DNA of 64,000 nucleotides from Sphingomonadaceae bacterium 3R27C6 (GTDB lineage Bacteria; Pseudomonadota; Alphaproteobacteria; Sphingomonadales; Sphingomonadaceae). A program made the position numbers and the translations under genes. The notes under the pieces are model-generated. The model was not told where the DNA came from, ran no database searches, and worked only from the letters and a program-made list of their open reading frames with translations. The stretch lies in assembly GCA_005503215.1 (NCBI GenBank), contig SCNS01000013.1, forward strand, positions 1-64,000, given 5' to 3'. This document shows, in pieces, positions 33,743-42,481 of the stretch (the first letter of the stretch is position 1; every line of letters begins with the position of its first letter).

Positions 33743-34746
33743 GGCCGCCCCCTGCGCCCATTGTCGCGCACGATGCGGACGCGCTGCTCGCCGCGCCGGT
33801 CGCCCAGGCGCAGCTCGGCGGCGGCGAACAGCCGGTCCACCACCATGTAGCGGCCCTGCACGCGGTAATTAACTAACTCGGCATCGCCGGCCGCGCCGGT
33901 CACGAACAGCGGCGGCATCTCGCCCTGCGAGATCCCGGCCGGAAACTCGATGAACACTTGGGCTGCATCATCGAAGGCGCGAACCGGCTTCCACGGCACG
34001 CGGTCGCCCTCGATCCGGTAGCGGAAGTTGAGCGCCGCGAGGTCGAGGCCGGTCGCGACGGGGGCAGCGGCGGCATTGGCGCCGCGCAGCGCGATGAGCT
34101 GGTCCTGCGGATAGGTCCATGAGACCGAGGCCATGTATGTCGATGCGGTCGCGCGCAATTCGATGTGATAGGTGCGCCGGTCGGTATTGATGACGAGGTT
34201 CGTGGAAATGTCGGGGCGTGTTGGCTTCGCCAGGATATGCACGCGCGCCGTCGCGCCGCTGCCGCTCACCGTGTCGCCGATGATCCAGCGCACGGTGTCG
34301 CCGGCCGCGACCGGCCCGGGCCCCACGAGCTGCTCGCCTTCCTGAAGCGCGATGTCCGTCACCTGGCCGGGCGCGGCATAGACCTGATAGAGCGCGCCGT
34401 CCGTCCAGGGATATTGCTGGATGGCGTTGAGGAAACCGTCGCGCACCGGCTGCACGCGGGCGGCCGCGTTGGCGGCCCCGACACGGCGGCGCGGATCGGC
34501 GGGCTCGGAAGTCGCTGCCCCGGCCGCGACCGGCTTCAATTGGCCGGGGAGCGGCAGGGGTTCGGGGATCGTCACCACCTCGACGGCGCGGAGCGGTTCC
34601 GCGGCCGGCGTCGCCGCGATCTCGCGCGGCGGATCATCATAGCGAATCGCGGGCGGCTTCGCCGATGTGGTGGCGCAGCCGGCGAGCGCGGTGGCGGAGA
34701 CAAGCAGGACCGCCGAGGCGGAACGGCGAAATGGCGTGTGCGTCAT
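33739..34746 (-). CDS. trbG: TrbG, VirB9-like outer-membrane channel protein
   Basis: The 335-residue protein has a lipoprotein-like signal (LLVSATALAGCATT) and the VirB9/CagX domain (YQVYAAPGQVTDIALQEGEQ, LVINTDRRTYHIELRATAST, FNFRYRIEGD-like segment). ATG 34746 is chosen because it overlaps the trbF stop and starts the signal peptide. With TrbI it forms the outer-membrane core of the type IV secretion channel. Confidence 0.92.
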   Translation of the reverse strand: MTHTPFRRSASAVLLVSATALAGCATTSAKPPAIRYDDPPREIAATPAAEPLRAVEVVTIPEPLPLPGQLKPVAAGAATSEPADPRRRVGAANAAARVQPVRDGFLNAIQQYPWTDGALYQVYAAPGQVTDIALQEGEQLVGPGPVAAGDTVRWIIGDTVSGSGATARVHILAKPTRPDISTNLVINTDRRTYHIELRATASTYMASVSWTYPQDQLIALRGANAAAAPVATGLDLAALNFRYRIEGDRVPWKPVRAFDDAAQVFIEFPAGISQGEMPPLFVTGAAGDAELVNYRVQGRYMVVDRLFAAAELRLGDRRGEQRVRIVRDNGRRGRP

Positions 34747-35426
34747 TGCGACAGCTCCCTTGACCAATTCAAAGCGTTGACGAAGACGCCGAGCGGATTC
34801 TTGCGCAGGGCGTCGGGGGTGCGCGGCGGCTGCACGACGATGGTGAGGATCGCCGACCAGCGTTCGGTGGCGGCAAGGCTGCCGTCCTGATAGCGGCGCT
34901 CGGTCCAGGCGACGCGGAAGCTGTCGGGCGATGCCCGGATCACGCTCGACACGTCCACCGCGACCTGCACCCGGCCGACATTGGCGAAGGGGTCGTTGGC
35001 GCGGGCGTAGTCGTTGAGCGCCACCGCGCCCCGATCGGTCGTGAAGTCGTAGGCGCGCAGCCAGTTCTGGCGGACGATCACCGGATCGGCCGGGATCGCC
35101 CTGACCTGCTCGATGAAGCGGGCGAGATGGAACGCAATTTGCGGATCGGTCGGGCGATAGCCCGCCTCGGCGGGGGCGACGGCCTGGGCCTCGCCGAGCC
35201 GATCGACCTGCACCACCCAGGGCACGATATGCCCACGCGCCGATTGCCAGACGAGACCGGCGGAAAGGCCGCCCGAGAGCGCCAGCGCGCCGAAGAAGGC
35301 GAGGCGCCAGTTCTTCGCCTGCACGCGCGCGGAGCCGATGCGGTCGTCCCATTGCTGGGCTGCGCGCTGATAGGGTGTCGTGGGTTCGGGCGTCTGGCCG
35401 TAGCGGATGGTGGGGCGTCGGAACAT
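34743..35426 (-). CDS. trbF: TrbF, VirB8-like assembly factor
   Basis: The 227-residue protein has a cytoplasmic start (RRPTIRYGQTPEPTTPYQRA), one membrane helix around residues 40-62 and a periplasmic VirB8 domain (QVDRLGEAQAVAPAEAGYRP, FIEQVRAIPADPVIVRQNWL). It nucleates assembly of the mating channel at the inner membrane. It lies 6 bases after trbL. Confidence 0.92.
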   Translation of the reverse strand: MFRRPTIRYGQTPEPTTPYQRAAQQWDDRIGSARVQAKNWRLAFFGALALSGGLSAGLVWQSARGHIVPWVVQVDRLGEAQAVAPAEAGYRPTDPQIAFHLARFIEQVRAIPADPVIVRQNWLRAYDFTTDRGAVALNDYARANDPFANVGRVQVAVDVSSVIRASPDSFRVAWTERRYQDGSLAATERWSAILTIVVQPPRTPDALRKNPLGVFVNALNWSRELSQ

Positions 35427-35432
35427 GGGAGG

Positions 35433-36818
35433 TCAGTCCTTCTCTTTGATGTCGGGACCGGCGCCGCCGCCGTGGCTGTCGCCAGCCTTCATGGTGTGGG
35501 CGAGGACGGTCGCGCCGTGGCTGACGGCCTGGCGGCGTTTCATCGCGGCGGCCCATTCAGGCTGGGCGGATGCGCCGGCCGACGCGGAACCGCCAGCGGT
35601 TGCAGCCGCCGGGGCGGCGGATGCCGGCCCGCCGGTGATCGTGCCGCCGGTTGCGGTGAATCCGGCACGGGCGCCGGAGCGGAAATTGGACTTGATCGCC
35701 TCGCCGCCCTTGGCGGCCGCCTTGCGCAAGGGCGAAAGGACGGCGTTCGCCGCGCTTCCCGCCGCCGCTTGGCCGACAGCGGCCATGCCGCCCGCAACAG
35801 CGCCTGCACCGCTCTTGCCGAACGAGCCGAGGCTGTAGGCGCTGGTGGCACCGCCTGCCATCTGAGCGCCACCACGCGCGGCGGCGCCGGTCATCCGGCC
35901 GGCCGCACCGACTGCGGACCCGGCCGCGCCCACGCCAAGGCGTGCGGCGGCGGCGCCTCCGATCAGCGCGCCGCCTGCCGCCAGCGCGGTCCCGGCCGCC
36001 GTACCCGCGCCGAGCTGCGGGCCGCCCGAGACGATGCCGTTCGCAATGCTGGGGCCGAAGATCGACAGGCCCAGCAGCGACAGCGCGGCAAGCGCGATGG
36101 CCATGACCTGATTGATGTCGGGCGCGGGGCCGAGGGCAGCGCCGGTGAACTGGCTGAACAAGGTGGTGCCGATGCCGGTGATGACGGCGAGCACCAGCAC
36201 CTTGATGCCGGTCGAGACGACATGGCCCAGCACCTTCTCGGCCATGAAGGCGGTCTTGTTGAAGAAGGCGAAGGGCAGCAGGACGAAGCCGGCCAGCGTC
36301 ACCAGCTTGAACTCGATCAGCGTGATGAAGACCTGCACGGCGATGATGAAGAAGGCGAGCACCACGATCACCCAGGCGAGCAGCAGCACGAGGATCAGCG
36401 CGAGGTTGGAGAACACGGCCCAAAGGCTGGAGAACTGGCCCGCCGCATCGAGCAGCGGCTTGGCGGCTTCGAGCCCCTTCGCCGCGATCGTGCCGGGCTT
36501 CATGAACTCGTCGATCGTCATCGCCCCGCCGCTGGCCTGGAGGCCGAGCCCGGCGAAGCTCTCGAACACGATGGTCGCGAGCAGCGAGAAATTGCCGATG
36601 ATGAAAGCGAAGGTGCCGATGTAGAGCGTCTTCTTGACGAGGCGCTGAAGCACGTCCTCGTCCGCGCCCCAGGCCCAGAACAGGCCGGCGAGCGTTACGT
36701 CGATGGCGATCAGCGTGGTCGAGAGGAACGCGACCTCGCCGCCGAGCAGGCCGAAGCCTGAGTCGATGTAGCCGGTGAAGATGTTGAGGAAATTGTCGAT
36801 AACGCCGGTGTCGTTCAT
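35433..36818 (-). CDS. trbL: TrbL, VirB6-like polytopic channel protein
   Basis: The 461-residue protein has a conserved N-terminal start (NFLNIFTGYIDSGFGLLGGE), about six membrane helices to residue ~280 and a long glycine/alanine-rich C-terminal tail. This is the usual TrbL/VirB6 form. It makes the inner-membrane passage for DNA. It overlaps the trbK-like gene by four bases. Confidence 0.92.
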   Translation of the reverse strand: MNDTGVIDNFLNIFTGYIDSGFGLLGGEVAFLSTTLIAIDVTLAGLFWAWGADEDVLQRLVKKTLYIGTFAFIIGNFSLLATIVFESFAGLGLQASGGAMTIDEFMKPGTIAAKGLEAAKPLLDAAGQFSSLWAVFSNLALILVLLLAWVIVVLAFFIIAVQVFITLIEFKLVTLAGFVLLPFAFFNKTAFMAEKVLGHVVSTGIKVLVLAVITGIGTTLFSQFTGAALGPAPDINQVMAIALAALSLLGLSIFGPSIANGIVSGGPQLGAGTAAGTALAAGGALIGGAAAARLGVGAAGSAVGAAGRMTGAAARGGAQMAGGATSAYSLGSFGKSGAGAVAGGMAAVGQAAAGSAANAVLSPLRKAAAKGGEAIKSNFRSGARAGFTATGGTITGGPASAAPAAATAGGSASAGASAQPEWAAAMKRRQAVSHGATVLAHTMKAGDSHGGGAGPDIKEKD

Positions 36819-37117
36819 GGCCGGGTGCCTTCATCCGGCGCCGTGTCGCTGCCGCGCTCGATCTCGGGCGGGGGCTCGTCCTGGCGGAAGAAGCGGCGGC
36901 GGTTGACGGCCCAGGCCGCCTCGCAGCCACTATCCGGCTTGGTGAGCGAGGCGCAGCGATCCAGCTCGCGGGCGAGCCTGGCCTGGCCTTCGTCCGCCGG
37001 CAGGAAGAGCGGGGGCGCGGGCGCAGGCTCATCGGGCTGGACGGCGGCGACGATCGCCACCGTCATCATCAGCCCGGCCAGCGCCGCCACCCCTGCGATC
37101 TTCGCCGTGCGCGACAT
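36815..37117 (-). CDS. trbK: TrbK-alt putative entry exclusion protein
   Basis: This 100-residue protein lies between trbJ and trbL, the normal trbK place. It has an N-terminal membrane helix (VAALAGLMMTVAIVAAVQP) and the family motif LDRCASLTKPDSGCEAAWAV followed by NRRRFF. The cysteine pair and NRRRFF are typical for TrbK-alt proteins of ICEs. It should prevent uptake of a second copy by a cell already carrying the element. Confidence 0.82.
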   Translation of the reverse strand: MSRTAKIAGVAALAGLMMTVAIVAAVQPDEPAPAPPLFLPADEGQARLARELDRCASLTKPDSGCEAAWAVNRRRFFRQDEPPPEIERGSDTAPDEGTRP

Positions 37118-37125
37118 CGGGCGTC

Positions 37126-37842
37126 TCAGTTGCCCATGAAGCGGCGGAACCGCTCGCGCCCTTCGGCCTCCTCGGCCGCCTGGCGGGCGGATTGCAGCGC
37201 CTGCGCCCGGCCCTGCGCCGCGACCGCGGCGGTGAGGTCGGCGAGCTGCTGCGATTGCAGCGCGAGGAGCTCGTTGCCCGCCTGCGTCGCCTGGAGCGCG
37301 CCGGTCGCCGACTGGCTGGCCGAGACCAGGCTGTACATCGTCGTGCGGGCGCCTTCGATGTTGCCGACGACGCCGGCCTGCACCTGCAAGGCATCCTGAA
37401 AGGCGCCGACGCTATCCTCCCAGCGGGCATTGGCGTTGGCGACCATCTGCGCGTGGGTGCCGGTGAGCGCCGCGCCCTTGTAGCGGCCGTTGAACACCTG
37501 CTGGACGTTCTGCACGTCATAAGCGATGCGCTGCGCCTCGCCGAGAAGCTGCTGGGTGCGCTGCACCTGCTGCTGCAACTGCTGGAGCGAGCTGAACGGC
37601 AGCGAAGCCAGGTTGCGCGCCTCGTTGACGAGACTGGTCGCCTGCTGCTGGATTTGCTGAATCTGGTTGTTGACCTGCTGGAGCGACCGCGCGGCCGTCA
37701 GCACGTTCTGCGCATAATTGGTCGGGTCATAGACGATCCCGCCGAACTGAGCGTGCGCCGGCGTGGCGGCGGTGATGCCGATCATGCTCGATGTGGCGAT
37801 GGCGCCGGCCAGCATGGCGCGGCGCAGGATATTGGGTTTCAT
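37126..37842 (-). CDS. trbJ: TrbJ, VirB5-like pilus-tip protein
   Basis: The 238-residue secreted protein starts at ATG 37842 with a signal peptide ending ATPAHA, followed by GGIVYDPTNYAQNVLTAARS and a glutamine-rich coiled coil (LQQVNNQIQQIQQQATSLVN), the standard TrbJ sequence. The C-terminus GRERFRRFMGN resembles the end of the TrbK-like protein at 31978. It probably acts at the pilus tip or in channel assembly. The gene starts within the trbE stop region (4-base overlap). Confidence 0.9.
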   Translation of the reverse strand: MKPNILRRAMLAGAIATSSMIGITAATPAHAQFGGIVYDPTNYAQNVLTAARSLQQVNNQIQQIQQQATSLVNEARNLASLPFSSLQQLQQQVQRTQQLLGEAQRIAYDVQNVQQVFNGRYKGAALTGTHAQMVANANARWEDSVGAFQDALQVQAGVVGNIEGARTTMYSLVSASQSATGALQATQAGNELLALQSQQLADLTAAVAAQGRAQALQSARQAAEEAEGRERFRRFMGN

Positions 37843-40328
37843 GGGGTCGTGTCCTTCAAGGCAAGGGGGAGCTGGCCGGCATCTTCCCGGCGACCGGCCA
37901 GCGGATCGAGTTGGGGTTCGGGAAGAAGATCGACCGCCCAGGCCAGGCCGCGATGGCGCAGCCATTCGGCGGCGAAGCGCTCGCGGCCGTGGGTCTCGAC
38001 CAGTTCGGCGATGCGGAGCTGATCGGTCTTGGAAGACGCGGCGGCGAAGGCCAACGCGACCTCGCCTAGCCCCAGCTCGAACAGCCGGTTGCCGCGCCGC
38101 GACTGGCAGTAATAGTCGCGCTTGGGCGTGGCCCGGCTGAGGATTTCGATCTGGCGAGCGTTGAGGCCGAACCGTTCGTAGATGGCGGCGATCTGCGGCT
38201 CGGCGGCGCGCTCGTTCGGCAGGAAGATGCGCGTCGGGCAGCTCTCGATGATGGCCGGCGCGATGTTAGAGGTTTCGATGTCGGCCAGGCTCTGCGTGGC
38301 GAAAACGACGCTGGCGTTCTTCTTCCGCAAGGTCTTAAGCCATTCGCGGAGCTGGGCTGCGAAGTCGGGGGTGTCGAGAACCAGCCAGCCCTCGTCGATG
38401 ATGATGAGCGTCGGCGAGCCGTCCAGCCGGCCTTCGATCCGGTGGAACAGGTAGGACAGGACGGAGGCGGCTGATCCGCCGCCAACCAGGCCCTCCGTCT
38501 CGAACGCCTGCACCGACGCTTCGCCGAGCCGTTCGACCTCGGCATCGAGCAGCCGGCCCCACGGTCCACCAAGGCAATAGGGGGCGAGCGCCTGCTTGAG
38601 CTGCTGGCTCTGGAGCAGAACCGCGAGCCCGGTCAGCGTGCGTTCCGGCACGGGCGCACTGGCAAGGGAGCCGAGCGCCGACCACAGATGCTCCTTGGCC
38701 TGCGGATCGACGGGGACGCCTTCGCTGGCGAGGATCGCCGCCAGCCATTCGGCCGCCCATGCGCGCTCGGCCGGATCGTCGATACGGGCGAGCGGCTGTA
38801 GCTGGACGCTGCCGTCGCCGTCGTCGGACAGCCCGAGATCCTGCCAGTCTCCGCCCGCCGCCAGCGTGGCGGCGCGGATCGAGCCACCGAAGTCGAACGC
38901 GAAGACCTGGGCGTTCTCGTAGCGGCGGAACTGCATCGCCATTAGCGCGAGCAGCACCGACTTGCCCGCGCCGGTCGGGCCGACGATCAGCGTGTGGCCG
39001 ACATCGCTGCCATCGGGGTGAAGGGAAAACCGGAACGGGGTCGAGCCTTCGGTCCTGCCATAGAGCAAGGGGGGTTGTCCGAAGTGCTCGTCCCGTTCCG
39101 GCCCCGCCCATACTGCTGACAGGGGGATCAGATGGGCGAGATTGATGGTGGAGATCGGCGGTTGCCGGACGTTGGCGTAGGTGTGGCCGGGCAGGCTCCC
39201 CAGCCATGCCTCGATCGCGTTCATCCCCTCGGGGATCACGGTGAAGTCGCGGCCCTGGATGACCTTCTCGACCAGCCGCAGCTTCTCGGCCGCAATGGCG
39301 GGATCGCCGTCCCACACCGTCACCGTCGCGGTGACATAGGCCATGCCGGCATAGTCGGAGCCCAGCTCTTGCAAGGCGGTGTCGGCGTCGGCGGCCTTGT
39401 TCGAGGCGTCGCTGTCGAGCAGCGTGGACGCCTCGTTGGTCATGACTTCCTTGAGGATGGCCGCGACCGATTTGCGCTTGGCGAACCATTGCCGCCTGAT
39501 CCTGGTCAGCAGCTTGGTCGCGTCGGTCTTGTCGAGCATCAGCGCGCGGGTGGACCAGCGATACTCGAAGGCGAGCCGGTTCAGCTCGTCGAGCAGGCCG
39601 GGGAAGGTCACGCTCGGGAAGCCGACGATGGTGAGCGTGCGCAGATGGTGCTCGCCGAGCTTCGGTTCGAGCCCGCCGGTCAGCGGCTCGTCGGCGAGTA
39701 GCGCGTCGAGGTGCATCGGAGTTTCCGGCACGCGCACGCGCTGGCGGCGGGTTGAGGTGGTGCTGTGCAGGTAGGTCAGCGTCTCGCCGTCATCGAGCCA
39801 GCGGACCTCGGGCACGAAGCCCTCGACCAGATTGAGAACGCGGTCGCTGCGGTCGGCGAAGCCCTTGAGCAGTTCCCACGGATCGACGCCGCTGGTGGAC
39901 CGGCCCTCGTAGAGCCACCCTTCCGCGCGCGCCGCTTCCTCGGCCGGCGGCATCCACAGCAGGGTGAGATAATAGGCGCTCTCGAAATGCGCGCCTTCCT
40001 CGCGGAACTGTTCGCGGCGCTCCATGTCCACGAGCGCCGAGACCGAATCGGGAAAATCGGAATCGGGGTAGTCGAGCGCGGGACTGCGCTGCGCCTCGAC
40101 AAAGATCGCCCAGCCCGAGCCGAGACGCCGGAGCGCGTTGTTGAGCCGCGCGGTGGTGGCGACCAGCTCGGCGGGTGTGGCGCTGTCGAGATCGGGGCCA
40201 CGGAAACGCGCCGTGCGCTGAAAGCTGCCGTCCTTGTTGAGAACGACGCCCTCGCCGACCAGCGCGGCCCAGGGCAGGAAGTCGGCCAGGTGGGCGGCGC
40301 GATTCCTGTATTCGCGCAGGCCCATCAT
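37839..40328 (-). CDS. trbE: TrbE, VirB4-like transfer ATPase
   Basis: The 829-residue ATPase has the CagE/VirB4 N-terminal domain and a C-terminal RecA-like domain with Walker A GPTGAGKSVLLALM and Walker B TLIIIDEGWLVLD. It powers pilus assembly and substrate transfer at the inner membrane. ATG 40328 is used because it overlaps the trbD stop (ATGA); a start 12 bases earlier is possible. Confidence 0.95.
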   Translation of the reverse strand: MMGLREYRNRAAHLADFLPWAALVGEGVVLNKDGSFQRTARFRGPDLDSATPAELVATTARLNNALRRLGSGWAIFVEAQRSPALDYPDSDFPDSVSALVDMERREQFREEGAHFESAYYLTLLWMPPAEEAARAEGWLYEGRSTSGVDPWELLKGFADRSDRVLNLVEGFVPEVRWLDDGETLTYLHSTTSTRRQRVRVPETPMHLDALLADEPLTGGLEPKLGEHHLRTLTIVGFPSVTFPGLLDELNRLAFEYRWSTRALMLDKTDATKLLTRIRRQWFAKRKSVAAILKEVMTNEASTLLDSDASNKAADADTALQELGSDYAGMAYVTATVTVWDGDPAIAAEKLRLVEKVIQGRDFTVIPEGMNAIEAWLGSLPGHTYANVRQPPISTINLAHLIPLSAVWAGPERDEHFGQPPLLYGRTEGSTPFRFSLHPDGSDVGHTLIVGPTGAGKSVLLALMAMQFRRYENAQVFAFDFGGSIRAATLAAGGDWQDLGLSDDGDGSVQLQPLARIDDPAERAWAAEWLAAILASEGVPVDPQAKEHLWSALGSLASAPVPERTLTGLAVLLQSQQLKQALAPYCLGGPWGRLLDAEVERLGEASVQAFETEGLVGGGSAASVLSYLFHRIEGRLDGSPTLIIIDEGWLVLDTPDFAAQLREWLKTLRKKNASVVFATQSLADIETSNIAPAIIESCPTRIFLPNERAAEPQIAAIYERFGLNARQIEILSRATPKRDYYCQSRRGNRLFELGLGEVALAFAAASSKTDQLRIAELVETHGRERFAAEWLRHRGLAWAVDLLPEPQLDPLAGRREDAGQLPLALKDTTP

Positions 40329-40606
40329 GGCCGCATCCACGCCGGATAGCGGAGGTGCCGCCGGGCCACGTCCACGAACTGCGGATCACGGCGCGCGGCC
40401 CAAACCGACAACGCATGACCGATTGCCCAAATCGCCAGCCCGGCGATCCAGAGGCGAAGGCCGAGGCCGATCGCGCCGGCGAGCGTGCCGTTGACGATGG
40501 CGAGCGAGCGCGGGGCGCCGCCGAGCAGGATCGGCTCGGTCAGCGCCCGATGGACCGGCGCATAGAAGCCGGCGATCGGCTCGACGGGATCGGCCGCGCC
40601 CGTCAT
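40325..40606 (-). CDS. trbD: TrbD, VirB3-like membrane protein
   Basis: The 93-residue protein begins with AGFYAPVHRALTEPILLGGA, the conserved TrbD/VirB3 start, then two membrane helices (SLAIVNGTLAGAIGLGLRLW, IAGLAIWAIGHALSVWA) and a cytoplasmic end (DPQFVDVARRHLRYP). It works with the VirB4-like ATPase, next in the operon. It overlaps trbC and trbE by four bases each. Confidence 0.92.
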   Translation of the reverse strand: MTGAADPVEPIAGFYAPVHRALTEPILLGGAPRSLAIVNGTLAGAIGLGLRLWIAGLAIWAIGHALSVWAARRDPQFVDVARRHLRYPAWMRP

Positions 40607-40938
40607 GCGATCAGCGCCCCGCCGCCGAACGAGAAGAACGACAAAAAGAAGCTCGACGCGGCGAAGGCGATCGACAGGCCGAAGACGATCTGGATCAGCC
40701 GGCGAAAGCCGCCCGAGGTGTCGCCGAAGGCCAAGGTGAGGCCGGTCACGATGATGATGATGACCGCGATGATCTTCGCGACCGGCCCCTCGATGCTTTC
40801 GAGGATGGATTGCAGCGGGGCTTCCCACGGCATCGACGACCCGCCCGCGTGGGCGGGCGCCGAGATGGTGAGCGCGATGACGCTGGCGGTGGCGGCGAGC
40901 ATGGCGCGGCGTGCGCCATGCCGAAGGGCATGGATCAT
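40603..40938 (-). CDS. trbC: TrbC, VirB2-like prepilin
   Basis: The 111-residue prepilin has a long signal peptide ending SAPAHA, then GGSSMPWEAPLQSILESIEG and two hydrophobic helices separated by a short glycine loop (LAFGDTSGG). In RP4 such a subunit is cut and cyclised by the TraF peptidase, and a TraF homologue is encoded at 51537. It builds the conjugative pilus. Confidence 0.92.
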   Translation of the reverse strand: MIHALRHGARRAMLAATASVIALTISAPAHAGGSSMPWEAPLQSILESIEGPVAKIIAVIIIIVTGLTLAFGDTSGGFRRLIQIVFGLSIAFAASSFFLSFFSFGGGALIA

Positions 40939-41921
40939 GGTGCGTCTCCGAGGTTGGGGGGTGCGAGGGGGGTCAGGCGGTAATCGCCGGTCTCGGCGTC
41001 GATCCCCTCGACGCGAGCCAGCTCGGCGAGGCGGCGACCGTGCCCGTCGCGAACCAGCACGGCGATCAGGTCGATGGTCTCGGCGAGCAGCGCGCGGGGA
41101 ACCGTGACGACGGCCTCCTGAATGAGCTGCTCCATGCGGCGCAGCGCCCCGAGCGCGGTCCCGGCGTGGATGGTGCCGATGCCGCCGGGGTGGCCAGTGC
41201 CCCAGGCTTTGAGGAGGTCGAGCGCCTCGGCGCCGCGCACCTCGCCGATGGGGATGCGGTCGGGGCGCAGCCGCAGGCTGGACCGCACGAGATCGGACAG
41301 CGTGACGACGCCATCCTTGGTCCGCATGGCGACGAGGTTCGGCGCGGCGCACTGAAGCTCGCGCGTGTCTTCGATCAGGACGATGCGGTCGGTGGTCTTG
41401 GCGACTTCGGCCAGGAGCGCATTGACCAGCGTGGTCTTGCCGCTGCCGGTCCCGCCTGCCACGAGGATGTTGGCGCGGGCGGCGACGCCATCACGCAGCG
41501 CCGCGGCCTCGGCCGGCGACATGATCCCGGCCGCCGCGTATTCATCGAGCGTGAAGACGGCGACGGCGGGCTTGCGGATCGCGAAGGCGGGCGCGACGAC
41601 GACGGGGGGCAGCAACCCCTCGAACCGCTCCCCTCCTTCGGGCAGCTCGGCCGAGACGCGCGGGGACCGGGCATGAACCTCGACGCCGACATGGTGCGCG
41701 ACCAAGCGAACGATGCGCTCGCCGTCCGCGGCGGCCAGCTTCATGCCGGTGTCGCTGATGCCTTCGCCGAGCCGATCGACCCACAGCCGGCCGTCCGGGT
41801 TCAGCATCACCTCGATGACGGCGGCATCGTCGAGCCAGGCCGCGATCGACGGGCCGAGCGCCGTGCGCAGCATCCGCGCGCCGCGTGTCTTCGCCTCGGA
41901 ACGGATCGGATGGACGGTCAA
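40935..41921 (-). CDS. trbB: TrbB, VirB11-like ATPase
   Basis: The 328-residue hexameric ATPase has the N-terminal domain ([20 protein letters not shown]), Walker [10 protein letters not shown] (residues 156-164), the Asp box [12 protein letters not shown], and the HPGG box [15 protein letters not shown]. It drives pilus and DNA transfer steps. The first in-frame start is a TTG at 41921 directly after a run of eight T that ends a strong terminator hairpin; ATG 41873 is an alternative. A damaged relative of this gene lies at 29500. Confidence 0.92.
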   Translation of the reverse strand: MTVHPIRSEAKTRGARMLRTALGPSIAAWLDDAAVIEVMLNPDGRLWVDRLGEGISDTGMKLAAADGERIVRLVAHHVGVEVHARSPRVSAELPEGGERFEGLLPPVVVAPAFAIRKPAVAVFTLDEYAAAGIMSPAEAAALRDGVAARANILVAGGTGSGKTTLVNALLAEVAKTTDRIVLIEDTRELQCAAPNLVAMRTKDGVVTLSDLVRSSLRLRPDRIPIGEVRGAEALDLLKAWGTGHPGGIGTIHAGTALGALRRMEQLIQEAVVTVPRALLAETIDLIAVLVRDGHGRRLAELARVEGIDAETGDYRLTPLAPPNLGDAP

Positions 41922-41970
41922 AAAAAAGCCCCTGATGAGGGCCGGGCGAGCCGCCGCCCGGCGTCAGGGG
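41920..41970 (-). terminator. Intrinsic terminator in the trbB leader
   Basis: On the minus strand CCCCTGA (41964-41970) pairs with TCAGGGG (41929-41935), enclosing a second GC-rich pair GCCGGGCG/CGCCCGGC, and is followed at once by eight T (41927-41920). This is a strong rho-independent terminator. It sits between the promoter-like element at 42026 and trbB, so it either ends the traG-copG transcript or attenuates the trb operon. Confidence 0.85.
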
Positions 41971-42025
41971 CACATCAAGAGAGGCAGAAAAGACCGTGCT
42001 TCAATAAGTAAATGTGGTCGTCGTA

Positions 42026-42060
42026 GTCTGGCGTAGAGATACAAGAACTGGCGTAGTCAG
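42026..42060 (-). promoter_or_regulatory. Repeated transfer-operon element, copy 1 (before trbB)
   Basis: The plus strand reads AGTCTGGCGTAGAGATACAA then GAACTGGCGTAG, with two GCGTAG units 20 bases apart (42032, 42052). The same arrangement recurs at 44566-44605 before traG, with mostly transition differences. Twin 6-mers at a two-turn spacing suggest a regulator binding one face of the helix, overlapping a promoter for the minus-strand trb genes. Confidence 0.6.
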
Positions 42061-42061
42061 C

Positions 42062-42481
42062 TCATTCTTCTTGGAGCGGAAAGTCCTCGCCAATTTCTTG
42101 CCTGACCTTCGAACCCTTCGCGAGTCGGCGGCCGAGCGCATCCATGAAGGCGTCGTAGCGGTCGCCGCCCTGGCGACGCATCGCGGCCCGCTCGCTCTCG
42201 GGCGGCGGCGGAGTGTTCGACAGCCAGAAGCGCACGAACAGCGCGATCATCTCGACACCGATCCCCGTGTCGCGCTCCAGCCGGGTGATGCGGCGGTCCA
42301 GCTTGTCGAGACGCTTGGCGATGGCGGCCTCGCGCTGCTCGTCGGCGTCGGGCGACAGGAAGGATGCGATGGCCGCCTCGGCGATCAGCGACCGGGACTT
42401 GTCCCTGCGGTCGGCATAGGCGGCGAGCGCGCGCATCAGCTCGGGGTCAAGATAGACCGACAGCGGCGTCTTGGTGCTCAT
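42062..42481 (-). CDS. CopG-family ribbon-helix-helix protein
   Basis: The 139-residue protein starts with a ribbon-helix-helix (PLSVYLDPELMRALAAYADR then RDKSRSLIAEAAIASFL), followed by a coiled coil and a C-terminal part found in the CopG-like proteins that sit between traG and trbB in proteobacterial ICEs. It overlaps traG by four bases. It is a candidate regulator for the repeated element that flanks it, but this is inference. Confidence 0.82.
   Translation of the reverse strand: MSTKTPLSVYLDPELMRALAAYADRRDKSRSLIAEAAIASFLSPDADEQREAAIAKRLDKLDRRITRLERDTGIGVEMIALFVRFWLSNTPPPPESERAAMRRQGGDRYDAFMDALGRRLAKGSKVRQEIGEDFPLQEE

Noticed and set aside
34747-35556. N-terminal extension of the trbG frame to 35556
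   Set aside because: The extension overlaps trbF and is arginine-rich noise; the signal peptide start at 34746 fits TrbG.
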